From DAOUEO01 sp963763495 (GTDB lineage Bacteria > Chloroflexota > Dehalococcoidia > DSTF01 > JALHUB01): a stretch of 64,000 nucleotides of DNA. Under the pieces are notes generated by a model that saw only the letters and a program-made list of their open reading frames with translations, was not told the origin of the DNA and made no database searches. Of this stretch, positions 18,999-27,212 are shown in pieces; the stretch's first letter is position 1; every line of letters starts with the position of its first letter. The stretch lies in NCBI GenBank assembly GCA_963763495.1, contig CAVXOY010000013.1:1-64000 (forward strand). Direction: 5' to 3'. Made by a program: the position numbers and the translations under genes.

Positions 18999-19836
18999 AT
19001 GACTGCCACCGACCTGACGGATGTCAAACTCGATCCCGGGGCCGTTCGCGTTCTCTCCGAGATGCGAGTGCCCAAGTTCCTGGCCACCCGCGACGCCGAC
19101 GGCGTTCCCGAACGTCGTGCCGGTGCTTTCCCTGGAAGCCTTCGACGAGCGAACGGTCGTCTTCGGAGAGATGATGATCTGGAAGACGCGCCGCAACCTG
19201 GAAACGGATCCACGGGTATCGATCCTGGTACTTTCACCCGACCTGCGGACCTGGACGATCCGCGGCCGGTTCCTGGAGTTCGTACGCAGCGGCCCCTACT
19301 ACGACCACGTCGCAGCCAAAGAGAGCGCCCGCTACAACCCCTACGGCAGCTACCGGAGCGCTGGGGTCATTGAGGTGCTCGGATCGCCTCGCCCGGCGCG
19401 GGTCTCACAGCGCAGCCTGCTCCTGGACACCGTTCGCTGTCGCCTGCTGGCGCGCAGCCTTTCGCGCGATGGCCAGACGCCGCCGGCGATGCCGGTTCAG
19501 GTGCAGGAGAAGTTCGGCCGGCTGAAAGCAGCCAAGGCGCTGGCCGTCGTCGATGCTTCCGGCCACCCCGACTGCTACCCCGGTCTGCCGCTGGTGACGG
19601 CGGGACGCGGACGCCTGGTGTTCGGTGGTGTTGCCGCTCGCGATCTGGCCTCACTCGCGCCCGGCGCAGCCATCGCCGCCGCCGTCCTTACTCCGGAAGC
19701 GGTCGCCTACCAGGTCAAGGGAACCTTGGCCGGTCTGCGCCGCAGTCTGGGGCGGACGCTCGGCGTTGTCGACGTGCGGGAGGCGTATAGCGCCTGCCCG
19801 CCGCTGCCGGGCCAGCCTCTGCCGGTGAGGAGCTAG
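18999..19836 (+). CDS. Pyridoxamine-5'-phosphate-oxidase-like FMN split-barrel protein, one frameshift
   Basis: About 278 residues after correction near 19108 (PN replaces PE, giving DGVPNVVPVLSLE). The N-terminal half has the flavin-nucleotide-binding split-barrel features (MRVPKFLATRDADG, MMIWKTRRNLETDPRVSILV); the C-terminal half (KAAKALAVVDASGHPDCYPGLPL) looks like a second copy of the same fold. Family members bind FMN or F420 and reduce or oxidise small molecules, but the specific reaction is not evident. It starts four bases after the activase stop, so it belongs to the operon; a reductase acting on a product of the glycyl-radical enzyme, or one protecting it from oxygen, are two guesses. 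Confidence 0.75.
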
Positions 19837-19962
19837 AGCCCGGTCTCCCGAATCGATTCTTCGAAGCGAGCGGCAGACGCCCGGCCCGATTGACAAGAGA
19901 CCCCTTTTGGGTGATGATCGGGGCAATCTTGGCTTTTCACGAGCTACCACAAGGAGGTATCT

Positions 19963-20825
19963 ATGCGTTACCGAGGATGGTTCCGGTTAGTGGGGTTGCT
20001 GGCGGTGGCTGCACTGGCGTTGACGTTCTTCGTAGCCTGCGACGACGACGAGGAGAGGAGACGTCCAAGGTCACCCCTGCGGGCACTGAAGCGGCGGAAG
20101 TGCCCGAGTTGAGTGATGGCGTGCTTCAAGTAGGCTCGGACATCGCCTACGCGCCCATGGAGTTCTTCGAAGAGGGGACGCAGAACCCCCAGGGTCTGGA
20201 CATCGACCTGGCAAATGCCCTGGCTGAGGAGTTGGGGGTGCGCGCCGAGTTCACCAACACCGGCTTCGACGGCATCATCGGCGCCCTGACTGCCAGCCGT
20301 TTCGACATTATCATGTCGTCGATGACGGTTACCGAGGAGCGCGAAAAAGAGATCGACTTCATCCCTTACTTCGCCGCCGGCACCGACATCCTGGTGGCCG
20401 AAGGCAACCCCAAGAACATCAAGACTATCGAGGACCTCTCCGGCCTCACCGTCGGCGTGCAAATCGCAACTATCCAGGTGGACCAGTTGCAGGCGGCCAA
20501 CGATCAACTCAAGGCGGCAGGAAAGCCGGAAATCGATGTTCTCACCTTCGACCAGAACCCTCTGGCAGTAGAGCAGCTTCGGACCGGTCGGGCCGACGCC
20601 GTGATAGCTGACTCACCGGTAGTAGCCAACGACGCCCGCCTGTCGGATGGGAAACTGGAGGCGCTGGGTTTGGCCATCGAGGCGGCCCCCTACGGCATCG
20701 GTGTGGACAAAGGGTCCGCGCAACTGAAGGCGGCCATCGAGGGTGCTCTCGAGAAGCTGATTGCCAATGGAAAATACAAGGCGATCCTGATAGATTGGGG
20801 TCTCGAGGGCGGTGCCGTAGACTAA
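19963..20825 (+). CDS. Amino-acid-type ABC transporter substrate-binding lipoprotein, one frameshift
   Basis: Family 3 periplasmic binding protein. The ATG at 19963 follows AAGGAGG and gives a lipoprotein signal MRYRGWFRLVGLL...FFVAC. The frame then changes near 20056 in a GAG/AGG-rich stretch, and the mature domain follows: LQVGSDIAYAPMEF, GLDIDLANALAEELGV, FDIIMSSMTVTEERE, and so on to ILIDWGLEGGAVD. It binds a polar amino acid or similar small anion; the ligand cannot be told from sequence. It lies about 125 bases after the glycyl-radical operon in the same direction and is followed by its permease and ATPase, so it may import the substrate of that operon. Confidence 0.9.
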
Positions 20826-20870
20826 CCAGACAGGACAACCCCTCGATTCCCTCAGTTGCATGCCACTGGC

Positions 20871-20909
20871 GAAGCCCCCTGGCGCTCAGTCGCTGACCAC
20901 GGGGGCTTC
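20871..20909 (+). terminator. Hairpin between binding protein and permease genes
   Basis: GAAGCCCCC (20871-20879) pairs with GGGGGCTTC (20901-20909), and the adjacent TGG/CCA can extend the stem. Partial terminators here are common in ABC transporter operons and give more binding protein than permease. Inference from position; there is no long T-run. Confidence 0.5.
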
Positions 20910-20968
20910 TGCTAGTCCTGCCACCATGAGCGAAAATCGGACACAGATCCCAAGAGGAGGCGACTGCC

Positions 20969-21737
20969 ATGCCATTCCCCCTTCCATCCATCGACTTTGA
21001 CCCCCACATCGTCTGGAGATTCCTCTTCAACTCGGTCATTCTGGAGGGGGCACAGCGCACGCTCCTCGTGGCGATAGCAGCCCAGGTGTCTCGGCGTCGG
21101 CTTGGGAGTGGTTTCCGCTCTCATGCGCATGTCCAAGAACCCGCTGATCAGCGGTCCCGCCAACTTCTACGTATGGTTCTTTCGCGGTACGCCCCTCCTG
21201 ATCCAGCTCCTCTTCTGGTACAACGGGATACCGCAGCTCTTCGACAATCCGGACATCACGCGCGAGCTTACCTCCTTCCGGGTCGCGATATTCGGACTGG
21301 CCGTCAATGAAGGCGCCTACATGACGGAGATCGTTCGCGCCGGCATTGAATCGGTGGAGAAAGGACAGACGGATGCGGCCAAGTCCTTGGGCATGACCTA
21401 TGCCATGACTATGCGGCGCATCATTCTGCCGCAGGCGTTTCGAGTCATCTTGCCGCCCACGGGCAACGAGTTCATCGCCATGCTCAAGAACTCGTCTCTG
21501 GCCTTCGCCATCGGCCTGGTGGAGCTCTCCAACGCCGCTCGCTCAATCTACTCGGTCAACTACAACGTCATGGAGCTTCTAGCTGTGGCCTCTATCTGGT
21601 ATCTTGTAATGACATCGGTATTCAGCCTGATACAGGCCGAACTGGAGGCCCGCCTGGCTGTGGGGCAGAACCGACCGCCGACCTTGTTTGGGAGGATGAC
21701 GGAGGCGTTTGGGACCAGGGAAACGCGAGTCCACTGA
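20969..21737 (+). CDS. Polar amino acid ABC transporter permease, one frameshift
   Basis: HisM/GlnP-type inner-membrane permease. From the ATG at 20969 (AGAGGAGG upstream): an N-terminal helix, then near 21090 one extra T shifts the frame. Corrected it reads AQVLGVGLGVVSALMRMSK and continues with the family motif YVWFFRGTPLLIQL and the ATPase-coupling EAA loop (RAGIESVEKGQTDAAKSLGMTYAMTMRRIILPQA). About five membrane segments. The stop lies two bases before the ATPase gene. Confidence 0.9.
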
Positions 21738-21739
21738 TC

Positions 21740-22516
21740 ATGCAACCTAATGAAGTAGCCGCCATGATCCGCTGCGAGGACGTGCACAAGCGCTTCGGCA
21801 GGCTGGAAGTCCTGCGCGGCGTCAGCCTTGACATCGAGAAGGGCGAAGTAGTGGTGATCGCCGGCCCCAGCGGCTCCGGCAAGTCGACCTTGCTGCGCTG
21901 CATCAACCACCTGGAGCGCGTGGACAAGGGGCGCATCTACGTGGATGGCCAGCCCGTGGGCTATCGGGAGGTCAAGGGAAAGTTCGTGGAGAAGAGCGAA
22001 CGGGAGGTGGCCAGGATGCGCGCCTCTATCGGCATGGTCTTCCAGCGGTTCAACCTGTTCCCTCACCTCACAGTCTTGAGCAACGTGATCGATGCGCCCA
22101 TCCACGTGCGCAAGTTGAAGCGAAGCGAGGCCCTGGAAGCCGGCCGGACCATGTTGCGGAAGGTCGGCCTTGGCGACAAGCTCGATTCCTATCCGGCGCA
22201 ACTCTCAGGCGGTCAGCAGCAGCGGGTCGCCATTGCCCGCGCTCTGGCCATGGAGCCCAAGGTGATGCTCTTCGACGAACCCACGTCGGCCCTCGACCCG
22301 GAGCTGGTCGGCGAGGTGCTGGAAGTGATGAAGTCGCTGGCGCGGGACGGAATGACAATGATTGTCGTTACTCACGAGATGGGCTTCGCGCGCGAGGTGG
22401 CGGACCGCGTGATGCTCATGGATGAAGGCGTCATCATTGAAGAGGGCCCCCCGGCTCAGTTCTTCAATAATCCCCGCAGCGAACGCACCAAGCTGTTCCT
22501 GAGCAAGATCCTGTAG
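21740..22516 (+). CDS. Polar amino acid ABC transporter ATP-binding protein (GlnQ-like)
   Basis: 258 residues. Walker A GPSGSGKST, Q-loop VFQRFNLFPHLT, signature LSGGQQQRVAIARAL, Walker B VMLFDEPTSALDPE and H-loop VTHEMGFA. Closest in pattern to GlnQ/HisP. It contains the small insert VGYREVKGKFVEKSE typical of some family 3 transporters. Last gene of the three-gene transporter; convergent with the lipoprotein genes that follow on the minus strand, with only 30 bases between and no clear terminator. Confidence 0.95.
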   Translation: MQPNEVAAMIRCEDVHKRFGRLEVLRGVSLDIEKGEVVVIAGPSGSGKSTLLRCINHLERVDKGRIYVDGQPVGYREVKGKFVEKSEREVARMRASIGMVFQRFNLFPHLTVLSNVIDAPIHVRKLKRSEALEAGRTMLRKVGLGDKLDSYPAQLSGGQQQRVAIARALAMEPKVMLFDEPTSALDPELVGEVLEVMKSLARDGMTMIVVTHEMGFAREVADRVMLMDEGVIIEEGPPAQFFNNPRSERTKLFLSKIL

Positions 22517-22546
22517 GGCCTCCTGCGCGGGGTGCTGCCGCCTCCC

Positions 22547-23407
22547 TTACTCCTGCTCTGTCCACTCCAGAACGGAGTCGCCTGTGATCTCCTGTAGGAC
22601 CGCAGAGAGAGTGCTGCCATCCGGGTTCAAGAGCCCCGCCCACGGTTCCCCGGGGTCTGCTTTCACGGTCGCCGAGCCCGAGGTTGTTGCCGTGGTTTCC
22701 TCGCCCGACGCAGCGCTCCTCACCTCGTTGACCTTGGGCCCCTCACCCGGCGGCAGAAGGTTGAAGAGAGAGACCTGGTCGCCGCCGCCGGTCACTGTTA
22801 CCGGCTCGCCCGTGGCGGTGAAGACGATCTCCATTACGGCCCGTCCCCCGTGGACGACGCGGCCGGTCCAGATGCCGTCTTGCTCCTCCAAAGTGATCTC
22901 ATCGGCTACGTACTTATTGAAGCCGATTGCCCGGCCGCCGTCATTGGCTGTCTTGTCGTCGACGGGCATCGTGTAGGTATACCAGCCGGTGCGCCCCTGG
23001 TACTTGCACTGGAGCAGCACATATCCCTCACGGTAGGGCACCAGCGGCAGCGTCACGTCGTAGTAGTCGGCAACAGTCACTACGACGAGAGGTTGGTCGG
23101 GCATGTCGAACTGTTCAGGCAGGAGCGAGCGGTACAGTTCGAGGTCCGCCGGCGCGAGGGTGGTCATGAGTCGACGTGTTCCCAGGAAGGCCCACGGTCG
23201 CTCCGCTTGCGTCGTGGCTGTGGGCTGGAGGGTCTCCTCCGCCGTCGGTGCCGCGGTCACCGTTGCGCTTGTGCTCGCCGGGTCTTTCTCGTCTTCACCG
23301 CCGCAGCCGGCGAGGGACATACAGATGCCGACCGCCAACGCTATCCCGACGAAGAAGAGCGCCACCTGTCGTCGGGTAGTGAGGTGGGCGGATTTCCAGT
23401 GTCGCAC
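22547..23407 (-). CDS. Lipoprotein with an acetoacetate-decarboxylase-like domain
   Basis: About 286 residues from the GTG at 23407 (GGGAG just upstream). An RRQVALFFVGIALAVG signal ends in a lipobox LAGCGG, then a Thr/Ala linker and a beta-rich domain. The stretch YREGYVLLQCKYQGRTGWYTY followed by GGRAIGFNKYVADEITLEE and GRVVHGGR resembles the acetoacetate decarboxylase fold, where the catalytic Lys lies in a GxPKK-like motif; here the Lys is in GFNKY. An extracytoplasmic lipoprotein form is unusual, so activity is uncertain. The leader is nearly the same as that of the DUF3089 gene upstream (start 24669), and the two genes overlap by a few codons at most, so they are co-transcribed. Confidence 0.55.
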   Translation of the reverse strand: MRHWKSAHLTTRRQVALFFVGIALAVGICMSLAGCGGEDEKDPASTSATVTAAPTAEETLQPTATTQAERPWAFLGTRRLMTTLAPADLELYRSLLPEQFDMPDQPLVVVTVADYYDVTLPLVPYREGYVLLQCKYQGRTGWYTYTMPVDDKTANDGGRAIGFNKYVADEITLEEQDGIWTGRVVHGGRAVMEIVFTATGEPVTVTGGGDQVSLFNLLPPGEGPKVNEVRSAASGEETTATTSGSATVKADPGEPWAGLLNPDGSTLSAVLQEITGDSVLEWTEQE

Positions 23408-23560
23408 GTGTCTGCTCCCTTCCTGTCTGGTCACTCCATGAACGCAGCTGCCTGCTCGCCAACGAGCTCCACGAGGTTGCCCAGCGCAATGGTGACGTCA
23501 ACCAGGTGCAGTCCCCAGGTCGGCCCGAGCGCCTGACTCACCACCGGCCTTTCGTCACCG
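23380..23560. repeat. Tandem duplication junction unit, copy 1
   Basis: This stretch holds the end of one DUF3089 gene, the intergenic bases and the leader of the next gene. It is closely matched by 24645-24830 about 1.26 kb away (shared blocks such as GTGTCGCACGTGTCTGCTCC and CCAGGTCGG). The pair marks a tandem duplication of the DUF3089 gene. Confidence 0.7.
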
Positions 23561-24669
23561 GCGACGTTTGTGGTGTCAACCTGTAGCCAGTTGGCGTCAC
23601 CGGAACTCTCGCAGTGGCCGGTGTAGAGCCCCGGGTAGGTAAGTCCACGGCGTGGATGCTGACGGCGACCCAGTGGCCGTAGCGCTGAACAATCCGGGTG
23701 GACAGCGCCGTCGGGAAGTAGGGCTTCAGCGGCCCTGTCCCGCCGGTTATCGATGCCGGGTTGACGCAGAGCACATCCATACCCGTGCCCGTGTCCAGGT
23801 TTCCTCTAATTCCCCTGCCCGCCTTGCCGAACAGCGTGTCGGCCGGCGGCGGCTCGTTGAAGGCCGAGTAGGCCACCACACAGCCTGTCTGATCGGCTGA
23901 CCGGCAGGCGGGGATGTTCTGGAAATCACCGCCCACGTCCTTGCCCTTCGCTACCGTCACATTGCCGCCGATGAGCAGCGCCGAGACGAGCAACCCGCGC
24001 ATCTCCGGCTTCGGGTCGATCTCTGAGATCAATAGCCTTCTCAGCATCAGCGTGCCCTGAGAATGACTGATCAGGACGACCCCCCGGCCGTTGTTGTAGT
24101 GGGCCAGATAGTCCTGCCAGGCCGAGAGCACGTCGCCGTAGGCCGTGGTTATGCTCGCTGCGGCCTCGCCGCCGGGCAATGCGCCGGACAGCAATGCGCG
24201 AATGCCCGTGACTGTAATCTGACGGTACATCGGTGCGTATACCCTGCATACCTGGGAGAACCGGGATGCCTGCAAGATCGCGACCGCTGTTTGCGCGGGG
24301 TCGACGGTCAAGTCGGCGTTGGTCGTCGTTTGGCCGCTCACCGTCGGGTAGACATAGAAACAGTCGATCGGTGGGTCCTTGGCCGGAGACGCCTGTTCGG
24401 TCGTGCTCGTGCCGTCGGCCGATATCACCGTCGCCGTCATGTCACTCTCGCAGGGGTTGTCGGCGAGACCGGGACGGCAGAGCCACACCGTGTTCGACGG
24501 CGCTGCTGTGGGTGTCGCGCTTGCTGAAGCCGCTGTGGTTGTTGAGGGCTCCGGAGTCGTCGATTCGTTTTCATCGCCGCACGCGATGCCGACCGCCAAC
24601 GCCATCCCGATCAGGAAGAGCGCCACTTGTCGTCGGGCAGTGAGGTGTGGCGGATTTCCAGTGTCGCAC
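23431..24669 (-). CDS. DUF3089 alpha/beta-hydrolase-like lipoprotein, copy B (frameshifts at both ends)
   Basis: Secreted lipoprotein of the DUF3089 family (alpha/beta hydrolase fold). Lipobox region ALAVGIACGDE, then WLCRPGLADNPCESDMTATV, DCFYVYPTVSGQ, a nucleophile elbow LISHSQG (Ser) and DVGGDFQNIPACRS. The start GTG at 24669 is inferred from the leader shared with the downstream gene; one extra base near 24640 separates it from the main frame. Near 23640 a second shift occurs; corrected, the end reads YPGLYTGHCESSG...VVSQALGPTWGLHL and stops at 23431. It is a tandem copy of the gene at 24694-25880. Probable esterase/lipase on the cell surface; substrate unknown. Confidence 0.78.
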
Positions 24670-24830
24670 GTGTCTGCTCCTTTACGGTCTGAGTCACTCC
24701 GCGAACGCCGCCGCCTGCGAGGCGACGAGCTCCACGAGGTTGCCCAGCGCGATGTTGACGTCGACCAGGTGCAATCCCCAGGTCGGTCCGAGCACCTGGC
24801 TCACCACCGGCCTCTCGTCACCGGCGACGT
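24645..24830. repeat. Tandem duplication junction unit, copy 2
   Basis: Partner of 23380-23560. The same three-part structure is present: DUF3089 C-terminus, short intergenic region, and the leader encoding RHWKSA. Copies differ by scattered substitutions, so the duplication is not recent. Confidence 0.7.
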
Positions 24831-25880
24831 TTGTGGCGTCAACCTGCAGCCAGTTGGCGCCGCCGGAGCTCTCGCAGTGGCCGGTGTAGAGATCCGGATA
24901 GGTAACCCACGGCGTGGACAAGGAATCGGCCGAGCTGTACGGCTTCAGTGGTCCCGTCCCACCGGAAAGGGAGGCCGGGTTGACACATAGCACCTCTACG
25001 TCCTTGCCGGCTTGCTCGGTTGCCCTTGGGCCGGTTCCCGCCCTTCCGAAAAACGTATTGGCCGGCGGTGGCTCGATTAAAGGCCGAGTAGGCTACCACA
25101 CAGCCTGTCTGATCGGTAGACCGGCAGGCAGGGATGTTCTGGAAGTCACCGCCGACATCCCGGCCGGTGGCGACCGTCACGTTTCCGCCGATCATGAGTG
25201 CTGACACGAGAAGGTCCCGCAGTTCGGGGTTGGGGTCGATCTCAGCCGCGATCAGCCTTGTCAGCATCATCGTCCCCTGGGAGTGGCCGATCAGGACGAC
25301 CCCCCGTCCGTTGTTGTAGTGGGCGAGGTAGTCCTGCCAGGCAGAGAGCACGTCGCCGTAGGCTATATCCCTAGCCTCAGTTGTATCGCCGGCCGGCCGG
25401 GTGGCTTCGGGCGATATGTTGATGGCTGCCAGGGTGAGCTGCCGGTACATCGGGGCGTACACCTTGCATACCTGCGAGAACCGGGATGCCTGCAAGATCG
25501 CCACGGACTTTTGTGCCGGGTCGATATTCAGGTCGGCGTTCAGGGTCTTCTGGCCGCTTACCGTTGGGTAGACGTAGAAGCAGTCGATCGGCGGGTCCGC
25601 TGGCCGGAGACGCCGACTCGGTCGTGCTCGTGCCGTCGGCCGCTATCACCGTCGTCGTCATGTCGCTCTCGCAGGGGTTGTCGGCGAGACCGGGACGGCA
25701 GAGCCACACCGTGTTCGACGGCGCCGCTGTGGGTTCCACGCTTGCTGAAGCCGCTGTGGTCGTCGAGGGCTCCGGAGTCGTCTCTTCGTCTTCATCGCCG
25801 CAGGCGATGCCGGCCGCGGCGATCAGCCCTAGGATGACGCCCAGACAGAAGCCCAGCCGCCAATGCTTGCGTAGTATCAT
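24694..25880 (-). CDS. DUF3089 alpha/beta-hydrolase-like lipoprotein, copy A (two frameshifts)
   Basis: Paralogue of the next gene downstream. ATG at 25880 with AAGGAGG six bases upstream. Lipoprotein signal ILGLIAAAGIACGDE, then the same domain: WLCRPGLADNPCESDMTTTV, VAILQASRFSQVCKVYAPMYRQ, the GXSXG elbow LIGHSQG, DVGGDFQNIPACRS. The frame changes near 25600 and near 25065; the final part (NPASLSGGTGPLKPY, YPDLYTGHCESSG) ends at 24694. From the lipobox on it is very close to copy B, but its signal peptide is different (MILRKHWRLGF). First gene of a three-gene lipoprotein operon. Confidence 0.8.
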
Positions 25881-26061
25881 TGCCTGCCTCCTTGCGCGGG
25901 AGATGCCGCGCCGCTGGCGCCGCCCTTCGCGGCCTTAGCCGGGTGCAATCGGGCGGTCGATTATCAGGACGATCATATGTGGACGCTATCTGCGATGTAG
26001 TGTGCATCTGGCATCCTCACCTGTCAAGCAGCCGGACCTCCGTACGTTGCGGGCAGGTCAC

Positions 26062-26091
26062 TTGTCCCCACCGGCGTCAAGGGAATAGACT
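26062..26091 (+). promoter_or_regulatory. Candidate promoter of the nitronate monooxygenase gene
   Basis: TTGTCC (26062-26067), an 18-base spacer and TAGACT (26086-26091), 39 bases before the start codon. Same spacing and same TAGACTGAA as the promoter at 14651-14680. Confidence 0.45.
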
Positions 26092-26130
26092 GAAGCCGAT
26101 CCGGCGGCAGGTAGCGACAGGAGGAGACCG

Positions 26131-27133
26131 ATGAAGACCAGGATTACGGAGCTATTCGGCATCAAGTATCCGATTCTCTGCGGCGCGATGATGTGGCTGG
26201 CCAAGCCCGAGCTCTGCGCTGCGATATCCAACGCCGGCGGACTGGGAAACCTGACCGCGGGCAACTACGGCTCCGGAGACGACTTGCGCCAGGCAATCCG
26301 CAGGACGAGGGAACTGACGGACAAGCCGTTCTGCGTGAACCTGACCCTTCTGCCGTCGGTGCGCATCGCCAAAGACCTGCACCAGGACTACCTTCGGGTC
26401 TGCTGCGAGGAGAGGGTCAGTTCCATCGATGTGTCGGGTGCGCCTCTCGACAGGTACCTTGGGCCGGATGCAATCCGTCAAGCGAAGGACGCCGGAGTGA
26501 AGCTGATACACAAGGTCGGCTCGGTGAAGCATGCCATGCACGCTGAGGAAGCCGGCTATGACGCCGTGATTGCCGCCGGCTTTGAAGAGGGTGGCCATCC
26601 CCTGCAGGAGGACGTCACAACGATGTTGCTGACGCCGAGGGTCTGCCAGTCGGTGAGCATACCGGTTGTGACCGCCGGCGGCATCGCCGACGGACGGGGA
26701 ATGGCGGCCGCCATGGTCCTGGGAGCAGAGGGTGTCATGATGGCTTCCCGATTCATCGCCACGCCCGAATGTCTTGCCCACTCCCGCATCAAGGAGGAAC
26801 TGGTTCGGCGGCGGGAGAACGACACGGTCATGATATGCAAGAGCATCAACCTTCAAATGCGAGCCCTGAGAAACCCGCAGGTCGAGAAGGTCCTGGAGGT
26901 GGAGGCGCGAGGAGGAGGCCTCGGGGACATCATTCCCCTTATCGCGGGCGAACGCCAGGTCGCGCTCCTGGGAGACCGGTGATGTCGATTCCAGCCCGCT
27001 TCCCGTCGGCCAGTCTATCGGTCTGATTCAGGATATCGTTAGCTGCGAAGAACTGCTGCTGAGGATGATGAAGGAGGCCGGGGAGATACTGGCGCGGGTT
27101 CAGGGGCGATTCGCTGCGGATATCGCAACCTGA
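26131..27133 (+). CDS. Nitronate monooxygenase / enoyl reductase II-like flavoprotein, one frameshift
   Basis: TIM-barrel FMN enzyme that oxidises alkyl nitronates or reduces related substrates. Start ATG with CAGGAGGAGACCG upstream. Motifs: YPILCGAMMWLAKPELCAAISNAGGLG at the N-terminus (given in part), EEGGHPLQED with the catalytic-position His, and the phosphate-binding VVTAGGIADGRGM...GAEGVMMASRF. The open frame stops at 26982, but one extra base near 26977 explains this; corrected, the C-terminus reads LPVGQSIGLIQDIVS and ends at 27133, which is the normal family ending. Single-gene unit. Nitronates such as 3-nitropropionate are plant and fungal toxins; whether that is the substrate here is unknown. 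Confidence 0.86.
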
Positions 27134-27212
27134 TGCCGAGCGCGTTCCCCACGGCTGCCCGCGGGAGCGAAAGCCCGCTGCGCCGGCCGGCGTAGACCCT
27201 GCAAGGGCCCGT

